Positions 9,013-17,712 of a stretch of 64,000 nt of DNA are shown here, one piece after another (the first letter of the stretch is position 1; each line of letters opens with the position of its first letter). The notes under the pieces were generated by a model. It searched no databases. It was given only the letters and a program-made list of their open reading frames with translations, and was not told the origin of the DNA. A program made the position numbers and the translations under genes. The stretch comes from Porphyrobacter sp. (GTDB taxonomy: Bacteria; Pseudomonadota; Alphaproteobacteria; Sphingomonadales; Sphingomonadaceae), in NCBI GenBank assembly GCA_027531395.1, contig JAPZRO010000003.1, positions 345,404 through 409,403 on the forward strand, written 5' to 3'.

Positions 9013-10152
9013 ATGACCCTCACGAGCCGCCTCCATAACCGCGCAGCCCTGCTCGCGCCAGCCCTGCTCATGCTCGCCGGATGCGGCGCGGCGATGCCCG
9101 AGGAAGCGCCCCTTTCGGACGAGGCGCTGGCGGCGGTCACCGCCGATGCGGGCGCGCCGAAAGACCAGCTCGCGCGCCAGATCGACGAGATCTTCACCGC
9201 CCCCGGCGTAGGCGAGACGCGGGCAGTGGTGCTGATGGCGAACGGCAAGATCGCCGCCGAACGCTACGCTCCGGGCTACGACGCGGACACGCGCTTCGTC
9301 AGTTGGTCGATGGCCAAGACCGTGACCGGCGTGCTGATCGGGATGCTGGTGTCCGACGGGTTGCTGGCGCTCGACGCACCTGCGCCCGTGCCGCTGTGGC
9401 AGCGCCCCGGCGATCCGCGCGCCGCCATCACCCTGCGTCACCTCCTTCAGATGCGCAGCGGCCTCAGGCACACCGAGAGCGGCGAGCCGCCCTACGAATC
9501 CTCCGAGGTGCGGATGATCTTCCTCGACGGGCGCGACGACATGGCGCGCTGGGCCGAGGAGCAGCCGCTCGAGGCCGCGCCGGGCAAGCAGTTCGAATAT
9601 TCGTCCAACACCAGCGTGATCCTCGCCGACATTGCCGCGCGGGCGCTGACCACCAGCGACAAGCCCGAGGCGCGGCGCAAGGCGGTGGCGGACTACCTCC
9701 AGGCGCGGCTATTCGGCCCTCTGGGCATGGCCAGCATGGTGCCCGAGTTCGATGCCTCCGGAACGCTGATCGGCGGCAGCCTGATGCACGCCACCGCGCG
9801 CGACTGGGCCAAGCTGGGCGAGATGCTCCGCCTCAAGGGCCGCGCGCCGGGCGGCGAACAGCTGGTGCCGAGCCGCTGGGTCGAGGCGATGGTGACCCCG
9901 AGCCCGGCGCGGGCCAATTACGGCTTCCAGACCTGGCTCAACCGCGAACTGCCCGAGGGCGAGGAGCAGCCGCTGTTCCCCGACCGCGCACCCAAAAGCC
10001 TGTTCAGCCTGATCGGCCACATGGGCCAATATGTCCTCGTCTCGCCCGAACAGCGCGTGACGCTGGTGCGCCTCGGCCATTCGGGCAGCGCGGAGCGGCA
10101 GGCGATGCTGCAACAGGCGGCGGATGTACTGGAGCTCTATCCTGAGTCCTAG
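9013..10152 (+). CDS. Beta-lactamase-fold serine hydrolase, lipoprotein
   Basis: Class C beta-lactamase-related hydrolase of 379 residues. I chose the ATG at 9013 because it gives a lipoprotein signal peptide ending in the lipobox MLAGC; the frame is also open upstream. The nucleophile motif is SMAK within WSMAKTV, the second motif is the YSSN of FEYSSNTS, and the third is a HMG variant in IGHMGQYV. The active site therefore looks complete. Members act as esterases, amidases or D-peptidases; the substrate cannot be predicted. Only 35 bp separate it from the divergent small membrane protein, so the two probably share a regulatory region. Confidence 0.9.
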   Translation: MTLTSRLHNRAALLAPALLMLAGCGAAMPEEAPLSDEALAAVTADAGAPKDQLARQIDEIFTAPGVGETRAVVLMANGKIAAERYAPGYDADTRFVSWSMAKTVTGVLIGMLVSDGLLALDAPAPVPLWQRPGDPRAAITLRHLLQMRSGLRHTESGEPPYESSEVRMIFLDGRDDMARWAEEQPLEAAPGKQFEYSSNTSVILADIAARALTTSDKPEARRKAVADYLQARLFGPLGMASMVPEFDASGTLIGGSLMHATARDWAKLGEMLRLKGRAPGGEQLVPSRWVEAMVTPSPARANYGFQTWLNRELPEGEEQPLFPDRAPKSLFSLIGHMGQYVLVSPEQRVTLVRLGHSGSAERQAMLQQAADVLELYPES

Positions 10153-10200
10153 TTTTCCGCACGCCATCCGGCGCGCGGTCCTCGCTAGACACGCAGCAAG

Positions 10201-10252
10201 CTGCGCCCGCTGCGGGCGGCCGTTCGGCCTTGCGGTCGCTGTGCGACCGGTC
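10201..10252 (+). repeat. Dispersed multi-hairpin repeat, family A, copy 1
   Basis: This lies between two convergent genes. It carries consecutive palindromes: GCCCGC-T-GCGGGC, GGCCG-TT-CGGCC, and GGTCGC-TGT-GCGACC. The last overlaps the stop codon of the phzF-like gene. The same block occurs inverted at 45089-45134 with 26 of the first 27 positions identical and a compensated third stem (GGCCCGC-TTT-GCGGGCC). It could act as a bidirectional terminator or be a REP-like mobile element. Confidence 0.75.
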
Positions 10253-11054
10253 AGAGGTAGAACGCGCCCTCCACCACCGTCACACAGGGCCCGCCGAGCC
10301 ACGCCTTGTCGCCGTCCAGCCGCAGCGTCAGATCGCCGCCGCGCTGGCTCGCCTGATGCGCGGTGAAGCTCTCGCGCCCGAGCTTTGCCGCCCAGTAAGG
10401 CGTCAGCACCGCATGGGCAGAGCCCGTGACGCTGTCCTCGTCCACCCCGCCGCCGGGCACGAACACGCGGCTGACGATGTCGGTTTTGTCGCCCGGCGCG
10501 GTGACGATGAACTGGTCCTTCCCGAGCTTCTCCAGCCCGCGAATGTCGGGCGAGAGCGCGCGAACCGCCGCCTCGTTCGCGTAGAGGTAGACGTTGTAGC
10601 CCAGCTCCGAGCGGAACACTTCAAGCGGTTCGGCCCCGAGCAGCCGGATCGCCTCGGCCTGGTTTGCGGCGCTGTCGGGCGCGGTCGCGATGGCGGGGAG
10701 CGCGAGCTCATAGCCATCTCCGGCCTTCACCACTTCGAGAATGCCCGACAGCCTCGTGCGGAAGGTGACCCGATCGCCACCATCCCGCGTCAGCAGGACA
10801 TGCCCGCTCGCCAGTGTCGCATGGCCGCACAGCGCGATTTCATAGGTCGGTGTGCACCAGCGCAGCTCCCATTCGGCCGCCCCAGTGGCATCGCGCACCA
10901 CGAAAGCGGTTTCCGCGAAGAGGTTCTCGGCGCCGATCTTCACCAGCACATCGTCGGGCAGCCATTCGTCGAGCACCATCACCGCCGCCTGATTGCCGCC
11001 AAAAGGCCGAGCGCTGAAGGCATCGACGTGCCAATAGGGGATTGTCTGTGTCAT
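10251..11054 (-). CDS. PhzF family isomerase/epimerase-like protein
   Basis: Cytoplasmic protein of 267 residues with the diaminopimelate-epimerase fold. The N-terminus VDAFSARPFGGNQAAV is diagnostic for PhzF proteins. The catalytic glutamate is expected in NLFAETAFV near residue 48. Further conserved points are CGHATLASGH and, in the C-half, FVPGGGVDEDSVTGSAHAV. Most members outside phenazine clusters have no known substrate, and there is no phenazine cluster here. It lies 7 bp downstream of pdxH on the same strand, so the two are an operon. Confidence 0.93.
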   Translation of the reverse strand: MTQTIPYWHVDAFSARPFGGNQAAVMVLDEWLPDDVLVKIGAENLFAETAFVVRDATGAAEWELRWCTPTYEIALCGHATLASGHVLLTRDGGDRVTFRTRLSGILEVVKAGDGYELALPAIATAPDSAANQAEAIRLLGAEPLEVFRSELGYNVYLYANEAAVRALSPDIRGLEKLGKDQFIVTAPGDKTDIVSRVFVPGGGVDEDSVTGSAHAVLTPYWAAKLGRESFTAHQASQRGGDLTLRLDGDKAWLGGPCVTVVEGAFYL

Positions 11055-11061
11055 CGGGGCC

Positions 11062-11718
11062 TCAAGGGTAGAGCAGCGTGTCGGACCACGGCGCGTCGGG
11101 GCCGGAGCGGGTGAAGTCGCGGCGGTCGTGCAGGCGGTTGTCGCGGTCGATCCAGAACTCGATCCGGCGGGGGCTGAGCGTGAAGCCGGTCCAGTGCGGC
11201 GGGCGCGGCACCTTGCCTTCCGCCTCGTGTGCGGCCCAGATTTCCTGCACCCGGTCGAGATAGGTCTGGCGCACCGGCAGCGGGCGCGACTGGTCGCTGG
11301 CGGCGCTGCCGACCTGGCTCTTGTACGGGCGCGAGTGGAAATAGGCGTCGGCGCGCTCGGGGCTGACCTCGATCAGCGGGCCTTCGATGCGGATCTGGCG
11401 GCGCAGGCTCTTCCAGTGAAACAGCAGCGCGGCCTGCATGTTGGCGCGGATATGCTGGCCTTTGCGGCTTTCGGCATTGGTGAAGAAGGTGAAGCCGCCG
11501 CCTGCGATCTCGTCACGCCCGTGGCCCTTCAGCAGCACCATCCGCACCGCGGGCGCGGCATCGGCCGTTGCCGTCGCCAGCGCCATCGCATTGGCATCGT
11601 TAAGCTCGGCGCCTTGCGCGGCGGCGAACCATTCGTCGAACAGCGCGAAGGGATCGCTGCCGGCCGGGATCACGCTGTCGGCCAGCTGGGCATCGTCGAG
11701 AGGGGTGGCATCGGACAT
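11062..11718 (-). CDS. pdxH: Pyridoxamine 5'-phosphate oxidase
   Basis: FMN-dependent enzyme that oxidises pyridoxine or pyridoxamine 5'-phosphate to pyridoxal 5'-phosphate. It has 218 residues from the ATG at 11718 (MSDATPLDDAQ). Conserved segments are VRMVLLKGHGRDEIAGGG, FTFFTNAESRKGQ (FMN binding), ALLFHWKSLRRQIRIEGP, the substrate segment SRPYKSQVGSAASDQSRP, and the C-terminal LSPRRIEFWIDRDNRLHDR. It is the first gene of the pdxH-phzF operon. It diverges from the dnaJ-like gene across about 180 bp. Confidence 0.96.
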   Translation of the reverse strand: MSDATPLDDAQLADSVIPAGSDPFALFDEWFAAAQGAELNDANAMALATATADAAPAVRMVLLKGHGRDEIAGGGFTFFTNAESRKGQHIRANMQAALLFHWKSLRRQIRIEGPLIEVSPERADAYFHSRPYKSQVGSAASDQSRPLPVRQTYLDRVQEIWAAHEAEGKVPRPPHWTGFTLSPRRIEFWIDRDNRLHDRRDFTRSGPDAPWSDTLLYP

Positions 11719-11899
11719 TGGTGCATTCCTGTTTGGCTGCGGCAAGGCCAATAGCTACGCGCAAGGCTGCGGGAAAGGCGCAAGCGCAACGCCGGGCGGG
11801 GCAGATGGGCGGCTCGTCGATGTCCTGAAACAGTGCATCGCCGTTTGCTGCGCCCAGCGCACGCTTGCGCATGACGACTGTCTCACCTAGCTAACACGC

Positions 11900-12895
11900 A
11901 TGCGCGATCCCTACAGCACTCTTGGCGTTTCCCGCACCGCGTCCGAAGCGGACATCAAGAGCGCCTATCGCAAGCTCGCCAAGGAGCTGCACCCCGATCG
12001 CAACAAGGACAATCCCAAGGCCGCCGAGAAATTCTCCGAGGCGACCCGCGCCTATGATCTGCTGAGCGACAAGGCCAAGCGCGCGCAGTTCGATCGCGGG
12101 GAGATCGATGCCGAGGGCAACCCCGCCAATCCCTTCGCCGGCATGGGCGGGCGGGGCGGGTTCCGGCCCGGTGGCACCTATGGCGCAGGCCCGGGCGGGC
12201 CGGGCGGCTTCCGCGAAAGCGATTTCGGCGGCTTCGGCGGTGACGAGGTCGATCTGGGCGACCTGTTCGAGGGCCTGTTCGGCGGACGTTCCCGCCAGCA
12301 GCAGCCGCCCCCGCGGCGCCCGTTCGGCAAGCAGCCGCCGCCACCCCCGCCGAAGCGCGGCGCGGATATCCAGTACCGGCTCGCGGTGCCCTTCGTCGAA
12401 GCCGCGGCCGGGCGCGACCAGCGCATCACGCTGGCCGACGGCAAGGCGATCAACCTCAAGCTCCCCGCGGGTGTCGAGGACGGCACGATGATGCGCCTCA
12501 AGGACAAGGGCCACCCCGGCCCCGGCGGCCATGGCGACGGGATCGTGCTGGTCGATGTCGGCACCCACCCCTTCTTCCGGCGCGAGGGCGACAATATCCG
12601 CATGGACCTGCCGATCACGCTCGACGAGGCGGTGCGCGGGGCCAAGGTCAAGTGCCCGACGGTCGATGGCCCCGTGATGCTGACGATCAAGCCCGGCAGC
12701 GGCGGCGGCACCGTGCTGCGGCTCGCCGGCAAGGGCTGGACCAAGAAGGCCGGCAAGGTCGTCGACGGCAAGCCCGAGCGCGGCGACCAGCTGGTGACGC
12801 TCGAAATACAGCTGCCCGAGGATCTCGCCGCACTCGAACAGCGGCTCGACGGCTGGGTCGATACCGCCCGCCCGCGCGAGAAGTTCGGCCTCTAG
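11900..12895 (+). CDS. DnaJ-type co-chaperone without zinc finger (CbpA/class II)
   Basis: J-domain co-chaperone that stimulates an Hsp70 ATPase. The J-domain covers residues 1-66 with the HPD motif at 31-33 (ELHPDRNKD). A long Gly/Phe-rich linker of about 70 residues follows, then a proline-rich patch and the substrate-binding C-terminal beta domains from about residue 150. The cysteine-rich zinc finger of classical DnaJ is absent, so this is a CbpA-type protein of 331 residues. A brkB-like gene follows after 19 bp, then fabI, all on the plus strand. Confidence 0.92.
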   Translation: MRDPYSTLGVSRTASEADIKSAYRKLAKELHPDRNKDNPKAAEKFSEATRAYDLLSDKAKRAQFDRGEIDAEGNPANPFAGMGGRGGFRPGGTYGAGPGGPGGFRESDFGGFGGDEVDLGDLFEGLFGGRSRQQQPPPRRPFGKQPPPPPPKRGADIQYRLAVPFVEAAAGRDQRITLADGKAINLKLPAGVEDGTMMRLKDKGHPGPGGHGDGIVLVDVGTHPFFRREGDNIRMDLPITLDEAVRGAKVKCPTVDGPVMLTIKPGSGGGTVLRLAGKGWTKKAGKVVDGKPERGDQLVTLEIQLPEDLAALEQRLDGWVDTARPREKFGL

Positions 12896-12914
12896 CGCCG
12901 CGGCCGATGGCCCC

Positions 12915-13790
12915 GTGAGCAAAGCCGCCTCTTTCGGCAAGGCCCTGGCGGTGATCCGCCGCGTGGCGGTGGGCACCTTCAACGACGGCTTCATTCACGC
13001 CGGCAACCTCGCCTATCTCTCGATGCTGGCGATCTTCCCGTTCTTCATTCTCGGCGCAGCGCTGTTCGATCTGATCGGCGGGCGCGAGAATGCCGAGGCG
13101 ATGATCGATGCGGTCACCCGCGCCCTGCCCGAATCGGTCGCCAGCGTGATCGGGCCGGTGGCCGAGGACGTGATCTATGCGCGTTCAGGCACGCTGCTGT
13201 GGATCGGCGCGGCTGTCGGCCTGTGGACCGTCTCCAGCCTGATCGAGACGATCCGCGACATCCTGCGCCGCGCCTACCGTTCGCCGCCGGTGCAGGCGTT
13301 CTGGATGACGCGGCTGTTTTCCGCCGGGCTGATTCTGGCGGCGGTGGTGGTGCTGATGCTGTCGCTGTTTGCGCAGGTGGTGATCGGCGCGGCGCAGGAG
13401 GTGATCCTCGCCGCCTTTCCGCAGCTGGCCGAGTTTATCGCGGCGCTCAGCAGCGCGCGGATCGTGCCGGCGCTGGGGCTCGCGCTGTCGCTATGGGTGC
13501 TGTTCGCCACGCTCACCCCGGTCGAACACCGCAAAACCCGCGCCCCGCGCTGGCCGGGTGCGCTGTTCACGACCCTGTGGTGGATTGCGGTGGCGATCGC
13601 CCTGCCGGTGGTGCTGCGCGCCTTCTTCACCTATGACCTGACCTACGGCTCCCTCGCCGGGAGCATGGTGACGCTGCTGTTTTTCTGGCTCGTCGGGCTC
13701 GGTCTGGTTATCGGCGCGGAACTGAATGCGGCGCTGGCGCTTGAAGGGCGCAGCACGGCCTCGGATGAGGCAAGCGAGGAGAAGGCATAA
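12915..13790 (+). CDS. YihY/BrkB family integral membrane protein
   Basis: Polytopic inner-membrane protein of 291 residues starting at GTG 12915. Five to six membrane helices are visible. The family signature regions are FNDGFIHAGNLAYLSMLAIF near the N-terminus and TYGSLAGSMVTLLFFWLVGL near the C-terminus, the latter corresponding to the conserved YGSLAG segment. The tail after the last helix is short and acidic. Members are often called YihY or virulence factor BrkB; the molecular function is not settled. The gene lies between the dnaJ-like gene and fabI and ends 1 bp before the fabI start. Confidence 0.9.
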   Translation: MSKAASFGKALAVIRRVAVGTFNDGFIHAGNLAYLSMLAIFPFFILGAALFDLIGGRENAEAMIDAVTRALPESVASVIGPVAEDVIYARSGTLLWIGAAVGLWTVSSLIETIRDILRRAYRSPPVQAFWMTRLFSAGLILAAVVVLMLSLFAQVVIGAAQEVILAAFPQLAEFIAALSSARIVPALGLALSLWVLFATLTPVEHRKTRAPRWPGALFTTLWWIAVAIALPVVLRAFFTYDLTYGSLAGSMVTLLFFWLVGLGLVIGAELNAALALEGRSTASDEASEEKA

Positions 13791-13791
13791 G

Positions 13792-14598
13792 ATGAACGGT
13801 TTGATGGCGGGCAAGCGCGGGCTGATCATGGGGCTCGCCAACGACAAGTCGCTGGCCTGGGGCATTGCGAAGAAACTGGCCGAAGCGGGGGCGGAACTGG
13901 CCTTTTCCTATCAGGGCGAGGCGCTGGCCAAGCGCGTGATCCCGCTCGCCGCCGAACTGGGCAGCGATTTCACCTTCGAATGCGACGTGTCGGACATGGC
14001 CTCGCTCGATGCCGCCTTCGCGACGCTCAAGAGCCGCTGGGAGACGATCGACTTCGTGGTCCACGCGATCGGCTTTTCCGACAAGAACGAGCTGCGCGGC
14101 CACTTCGTCGATACCAGCCTCGACAACTTCCTGCTGACCATGAATATCTCGGTCTATTCGCTGGTCGCCGTCACCCAGCGCGCGGCGGCGATGATGCCCG
14201 AAAGCGGCGGCAGTGTGCTTACCCTGTCCTACTACGGGGCCGAGAAGGTGGTGCCGCACTACAACGTGATGGGCGTGGCCAAGGCGGCGCTGGAGACCTC
14301 GGTGAAGTATCTCGCCAATGATCTCGGCCCGCGGAACATCCGCGTCAACGCGATCAGCGCCGGGCCGATCAAGACGCTGGCGGCGAGCGGGATCGGCGAT
14401 TTCCGCTACATCCTCAAGTGGAACGAATTGAACGCGCCGCTGCGCCGCAACGTGACGATCGATGATGTCGGCGGATCGGGCCTCTATCTGCTGTCCGACC
14501 TTGCCTCGGGCGTGACGGGCGAGACGCATCATGTCGACGCGGGCTACCATGTGATCGGGATGAAGCAGGAAGACGCGCCGGATATCGCCCTGTCCTAA
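13792..14598 (+). CDS. fabI: Enoyl-[acyl-carrier-protein] reductase (NADH)
   Basis: Final reductive step of the fatty-acid elongation cycle, in the cytoplasm. The 268-residue product starts at ATG 13792, which is placed almost on top of the previous stop. The FabI-type cofactor loop is GLANDKSLAWGIAKKLAEAG. The catalytic Tyr-x6-Lys is seen in YNVMGVAK, preceded by the first tyrosine in LSYYGAEKVVP. The C-terminus HHVDAGYHVIGM is typical. The upstream in-frame extension is rejected because it lies inside the preceding coding sequence. The gene is convergent with and overlaps the next minus-strand gene by 4 bp. Confidence 0.97.
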   Translation: MNGLMAGKRGLIMGLANDKSLAWGIAKKLAEAGAELAFSYQGEALAKRVIPLAAELGSDFTFECDVSDMASLDAAFATLKSRWETIDFVVHAIGFSDKNELRGHFVDTSLDNFLLTMNISVYSLVAVTQRAAAMMPESGGSVLTLSYYGAEKVVPHYNVMGVAKAALETSVKYLANDLGPRNIRVNAISAGPIKTLAASGIGDFRYILKWNELNAPLRRNVTIDDVGGSGLYLLSDLASGVTGETHHVDAGYHVIGMKQEDAPDIALS

Positions 14599-15608
14599 CG
14601 GGCAGCGCGGATCACCACGGCGAGCCACACGAGGCTCGCGGCGAGGAACACCCCGAGCGCGATGTCCAGCACACCGCCGAGCGCGGCGAGCATGAAGGCG
14701 AAGCAGTAGAAATCGCGCCCGACGATGTCGTCGAGCAGCGTGCGGCGCTGTGCCTGCTGCGCCAGCCGCGCGCGCTTGGCCCCTTCGAAGTGCAGCACGC
14801 CCTCGCGCCGCCACGCCACGCTGCCGAGGATCGCGAGGCCCACCGCCTGCACCCCGCAGGCGCCTGCGGCGACCAGCGCGGCGGTCCCCTCGCCCTGCAT
14901 CGCGAAGCTCGCCGCCGCCCCGCCGAGGAAAGCAAGGTTGGTGAGCGCGTCGACCAGACTGTCGAGCGAGGCTCCGGCCTTTGAACTGCGGAAGGTAGCG
15001 CGGGCAATCTCGCCATCGACCCCGTCGATCACCGAGGCGATCTGGAACAGCACCGCCCCCACCGCGAGCCCGGCAGGAGAGGGAAAGGCGACAATGCAGA
15101 TCAACATCGCCAGCGCCGCCAGCGCGGTCAGCACGGTGGCATGGCCGGGGCGCAAGCTGCCAAACCGCAGCAAGAGCCCCGAAACAGCGCGCGACAGGGG
15201 CCGGTTGAGCCGCCGCGAGACGATCCCGTCGCTCGCCTTGGAAGTCGCCCGCAGGATTGCCCGCCCCGCCTCTGCGAGCGCAGCGAGGGGATCGGCAGGC
15301 AGCACCGGCACCGGCGCTTCCCCGGCAAGCACCGCCGCAAGCCCATCCGCATCGGGCAGCGCCTCGCCGGGAATGACAAGGCCCTCGGCGCTGGAACGGA
15401 CTTCTACGGCCATCCCGGGGGCCAGCCGCGCGATCTCGACCATGGTGCGCGGGGCGAGCGCGTTTCCTTGCGGCAGCACCAGCACCAGCGGGGCATCGCC
15501 CCGGGCCGTTCGCAGCGCCCGCGCCAGCCGCGCAGCGGCCGGCACGCCGGCGACCAGCCGGTCGGCATGGGTCGCCGAAGCGAAGCGGAAAGCGGCAGTG
15601 CCCGTCAT
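14595..15608 (-). CDS. CDP-alcohol phosphotransferase with N-terminal extension (inositol-phosphate-type candidate)
   Basis: Integral membrane enzyme of 337 residues (ATG 15608; 15641 is an alternative). The CDP-alcohol motif is complete: DGVDGEIAR, then G and the aspartates of ASLDSLVD. Before the membrane part lie about 120 soluble residues and then TSKASDGIVSRRLNRPLSR. That K-x2-DG-x-VSR-x2-NR arrangement is what I recall from bifunctional inositol-phosphate cytidylyltransferase/di-inositol-phosphate-phosphate synthases. The soluble part lacks a recognisable nucleotide-binding loop, so it is probably a degenerate nucleotidyltransferase. A separate nucleotidyltransferase is encoded at 19188. 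It diverges from a second CDP-alcohol enzyme across 101 bp. Acceptor unknown. Confidence 0.85.
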   Translation of the reverse strand: MTGTAAFRFASATHADRLVAGVPAAARLARALRTARGDAPLVLVLPQGNALAPRTMVEIARLAPGMAVEVRSSAEGLVIPGEALPDADGLAAVLAGEAPVPVLPADPLAALAEAGRAILRATSKASDGIVSRRLNRPLSRAVSGLLLRFGSLRPGHATVLTALAALAMLICIVAFPSPAGLAVGAVLFQIASVIDGVDGEIARATFRSSKAGASLDSLVDALTNLAFLGGAAASFAMQGEGTAALVAAGACGVQAVGLAILGSVAWRREGVLHFEGAKRARLAQQAQRRTLLDDIVGRDFYCFAFMLAALGGVLDIALGVFLAASLVWLAVVIRAAR

Positions 15609-15709
15609 GCGTCCCCGTAGCGGTGCGGAATTGCAGCGCAAATCACCCGCCTATATGCAGGGACACACCAAGCGAGAGCAACTCCGCCCTCGCCCTCATC
15701 CGGTGATGC

Positions 15710-16588
15710 GTGAACCAATCCGCCTCCTCGCCCGCCCAGCCCGAGCGTCCGTCCCGCCCGGCGGAGCTGGAGGACTGGCTCAACGCGCGCCTCTATCATC
15801 CGCTGTCGGGGTGGTTGGCCCGCGCGCTCGTACCCACGCGCGTCACGCCCGACATGGTCTCGGCCGCAGGAGCACTGGCGATCATGCTGGCGGCGGCGGC
15901 CTATAGCCAGCTTACCTGGCCCTGGGGCGTGGCGCTCGGGCTGCTGCTGCACATGGGCTGGCATGTGCTCGACGGAGCCGACGGCGATCTCGCGCGGCTG
16001 ACGGGCCGCAGCTCCCCGCATGGCGAGCTGGTGGACGGGATCTGCGACTATCTCGGCCATATCGTGCTCTACGTGACGATGGGGTTCATCGCCTCGGCGC
16101 AGATCGGCGGCTGGGGCTGGGCGCTGATGTGGGCGGCGGGGGCCAGCAGGGTGGCGCAGCAGGCCCATTACGAAGGCGCGCGGCGGCAATACCAGCTGGC
16201 GGTCTACGGCACAGCGTGGATGGCCAGCAGCGACAGCGGGGAGACCGGCAGGCGGCACCCGTTCGTCGCCTATTACCTCTGGCTCACCGGCTGGATCGTG
16301 CCCCACGGCGCAGCGCTGCTCGACGCCGTGCGCGATCCCGCGCGCCGCGAGCCGCTGCGCGAAGCGATGCGGGCGCGGGCGGGCGAATGGCTCGGGCCAA
16401 TCAGCCCGCTCAGCTCGAACTACCGCACCCTGGCGATCGGGGCGGCGATGCTGGCGGAACGACCGCAGTGGTTCTTCCTGTTCGAGGTGCTGGTGCTGGG
16501 CGCGGTGCTCGTCGGCTCGCTGGCGCGGGTGCGACGGGTGTTCGGCGCGGCGCTCGCTCAAGCCGCGCCCGCCAGCACGCGGCGGTAA
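15710..16588 (+). CDS. CDP-alcohol phosphatidyltransferase family protein
   Basis: Second membrane-bound CDP-alcohol phosphotransferase of the locus, 292 residues from GTG 15710. The full motif is present as DGADGDLAR, then a glycine and the two last aspartates in GELVDGICD. A segment VPTRVTPDMVSAAGAL precedes the first helix, as usual in this family. The middle loop YEGARRQYQLAVYG is soluble and the C-terminus contains at least two more helices. It could make a phosphatidyl-polyol such as phosphatidylinositol phosphate, or use the CDP-activated polyol made by the neighbours. Its 3' end overlaps the convergent glycosyltransferase gene by 31 bp. Confidence 0.85.
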   Translation: MNQSASSPAQPERPSRPAELEDWLNARLYHPLSGWLARALVPTRVTPDMVSAAGALAIMLAAAAYSQLTWPWGVALGLLLHMGWHVLDGADGDLARLTGRSSPHGELVDGICDYLGHIVLYVTMGFIASAQIGGWGWALMWAAGASRVAQQAHYEGARRQYQLAVYGTAWMASSDSGETGRRHPFVAYYLWLTGWIVPHGAALLDAVRDPARREPLREAMRARAGEWLGPISPLSSNYRTLAIGAAMLAERPQWFFLFEVLVLGAVLVGSLARVRRVFGAALAQAAPASTRR

Positions 16589-17712
16589 AGCGCGAGATTG
16601 GCCGCGGCAAACGCGCGCCAGTCCAGCTGCGCGGCGCGTTCGAGGCCGCGCCCCCGCAGATCGGCAGCGAGCGCGGGATCATCGGCCACCTTTCTCAGCG
16701 CCGCAGCCAGCGCGCCCGCATCGTGCGGATCGGCCAGCAGGGCCGCGCCGCCGGTGACCTCAGGCATGGCCGAGCAATCGCTGGTCACCACCGGACAGCC
16801 GCAGGCCATCGCCTCGGCCAACGGATTGCCGAAGCCTTCGATAAATGACGGATGCAGCAGCATCGCCGCACCACTGTAGAGCTGCACCAGCGCGGGGCGA
16901 TCAACGGTAGCAAGGAAATGCACCCTTCCGGCGATGCCAAGCTGGGCCGCCAGCCGTTCGAGCGCCGGGCCGGTGTCGCCGCGCCGCCGCACCAGCACCA
17001 GATCGATGCCGTTTTCGGCACCGAACGCCAGCGCGAAGGCCCGCAATGCACCCTCGTGGTTCTTGTAAGGCGCGCCCTGCCCGACGACGAGGACGTAAGC
17101 CCGCCCCGGCGGCACGCCGATGCGGGCAAGCGCGGCCTCATCGCGCGGAAGCGGGTGGAAGTCCTCCGCCACGCCCGAAAGCGTGACCTTCACCCGCTGT
17201 GCCGCTTCAGGGGCAACAGCGCCAATCGCGGCGCGACTCGCCTCGCTAACCGTGGCGACCAGCGCCGAGCGGGCGAGCGCACGGCGGATCCCGTGGCCGT
17301 AGAAGCGCCGCTCGACATGGCCCCAGGCCGAAGGATTGCACCATTGCGGATGCGTCAGCCACATTACGTCGTGCACGGTGGTGATGGCCGGCATGGTCAG
17401 CCCGCCGGGCAGGATGTTCGCGGGGGCATGGAACAGGTCGATACCCTTCAGGTCCGCTGCCAGCGGCAGGTGCAGCAAGGTCACCGGCCCGTTCGCCGGA
17501 CTGCGCACCACCAGCTCGCGCACATTCGCCGCCCCGCTCAGCGGCTCCTCGCGCAAGGGGTTGCGCAGAAAGGTGAATTCGCAATCGGGCGCCAGCCCGG
17601 GCAGGTGTCTGACCAGCGCCGCGACACACTCGCCGATGCCGCTGGGACGCGGACCGAGATAGCGGCAATCGAGCGCGATCCGTGCCTTCGCTGGAGCGAC
17701 TATACCGTTCAT
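16558..17712 (-). CDS. GT4-family glycosyltransferase in inositol locus
   Basis: Retaining glycosyltransferase of the GT-B fold, 384 residues from the ATG at 17712 (MNGIVAPAKARIALDCRYLG); 17760 would add 16 residues. The C-terminal donor-binding domain has the E-x7-E motif in EGFGNPLAEAMACGCPV. The N-domain carries GPRPSGIGECVAALV. There is no membrane helix. Its position between two CDP-alcohol enzymes and the inositol synthase suggests that it glycosylates an inositol lipid or polyol phosphate, as mannosyltransferases do in phosphatidylinositol mannoside synthesis. Donor and acceptor are not predictable from sequence. Confidence 0.88.
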   Translation of the reverse strand: MNGIVAPAKARIALDCRYLGPRPSGIGECVAALVRHLPGLAPDCEFTFLRNPLREEPLSGAANVRELVVRSPANGPVTLLHLPLAADLKGIDLFHAPANILPGGLTMPAITTVHDVMWLTHPQWCNPSAWGHVERRFYGHGIRRALARSALVATVSEASRAAIGAVAPEAAQRVKVTLSGVAEDFHPLPRDEAALARIGVPPGRAYVLVVGQGAPYKNHEGALRAFALAFGAENGIDLVLVRRRGDTGPALERLAAQLGIAGRVHFLATVDRPALVQLYSGAAMLLHPSFIEGFGNPLAEAMACGCPVVTSDCSAMPEVTGGAALLADPHDAGALAAALRKVADDPALAADLRGRGLERAAQLDWRAFAAANLALYRRVLAGAA

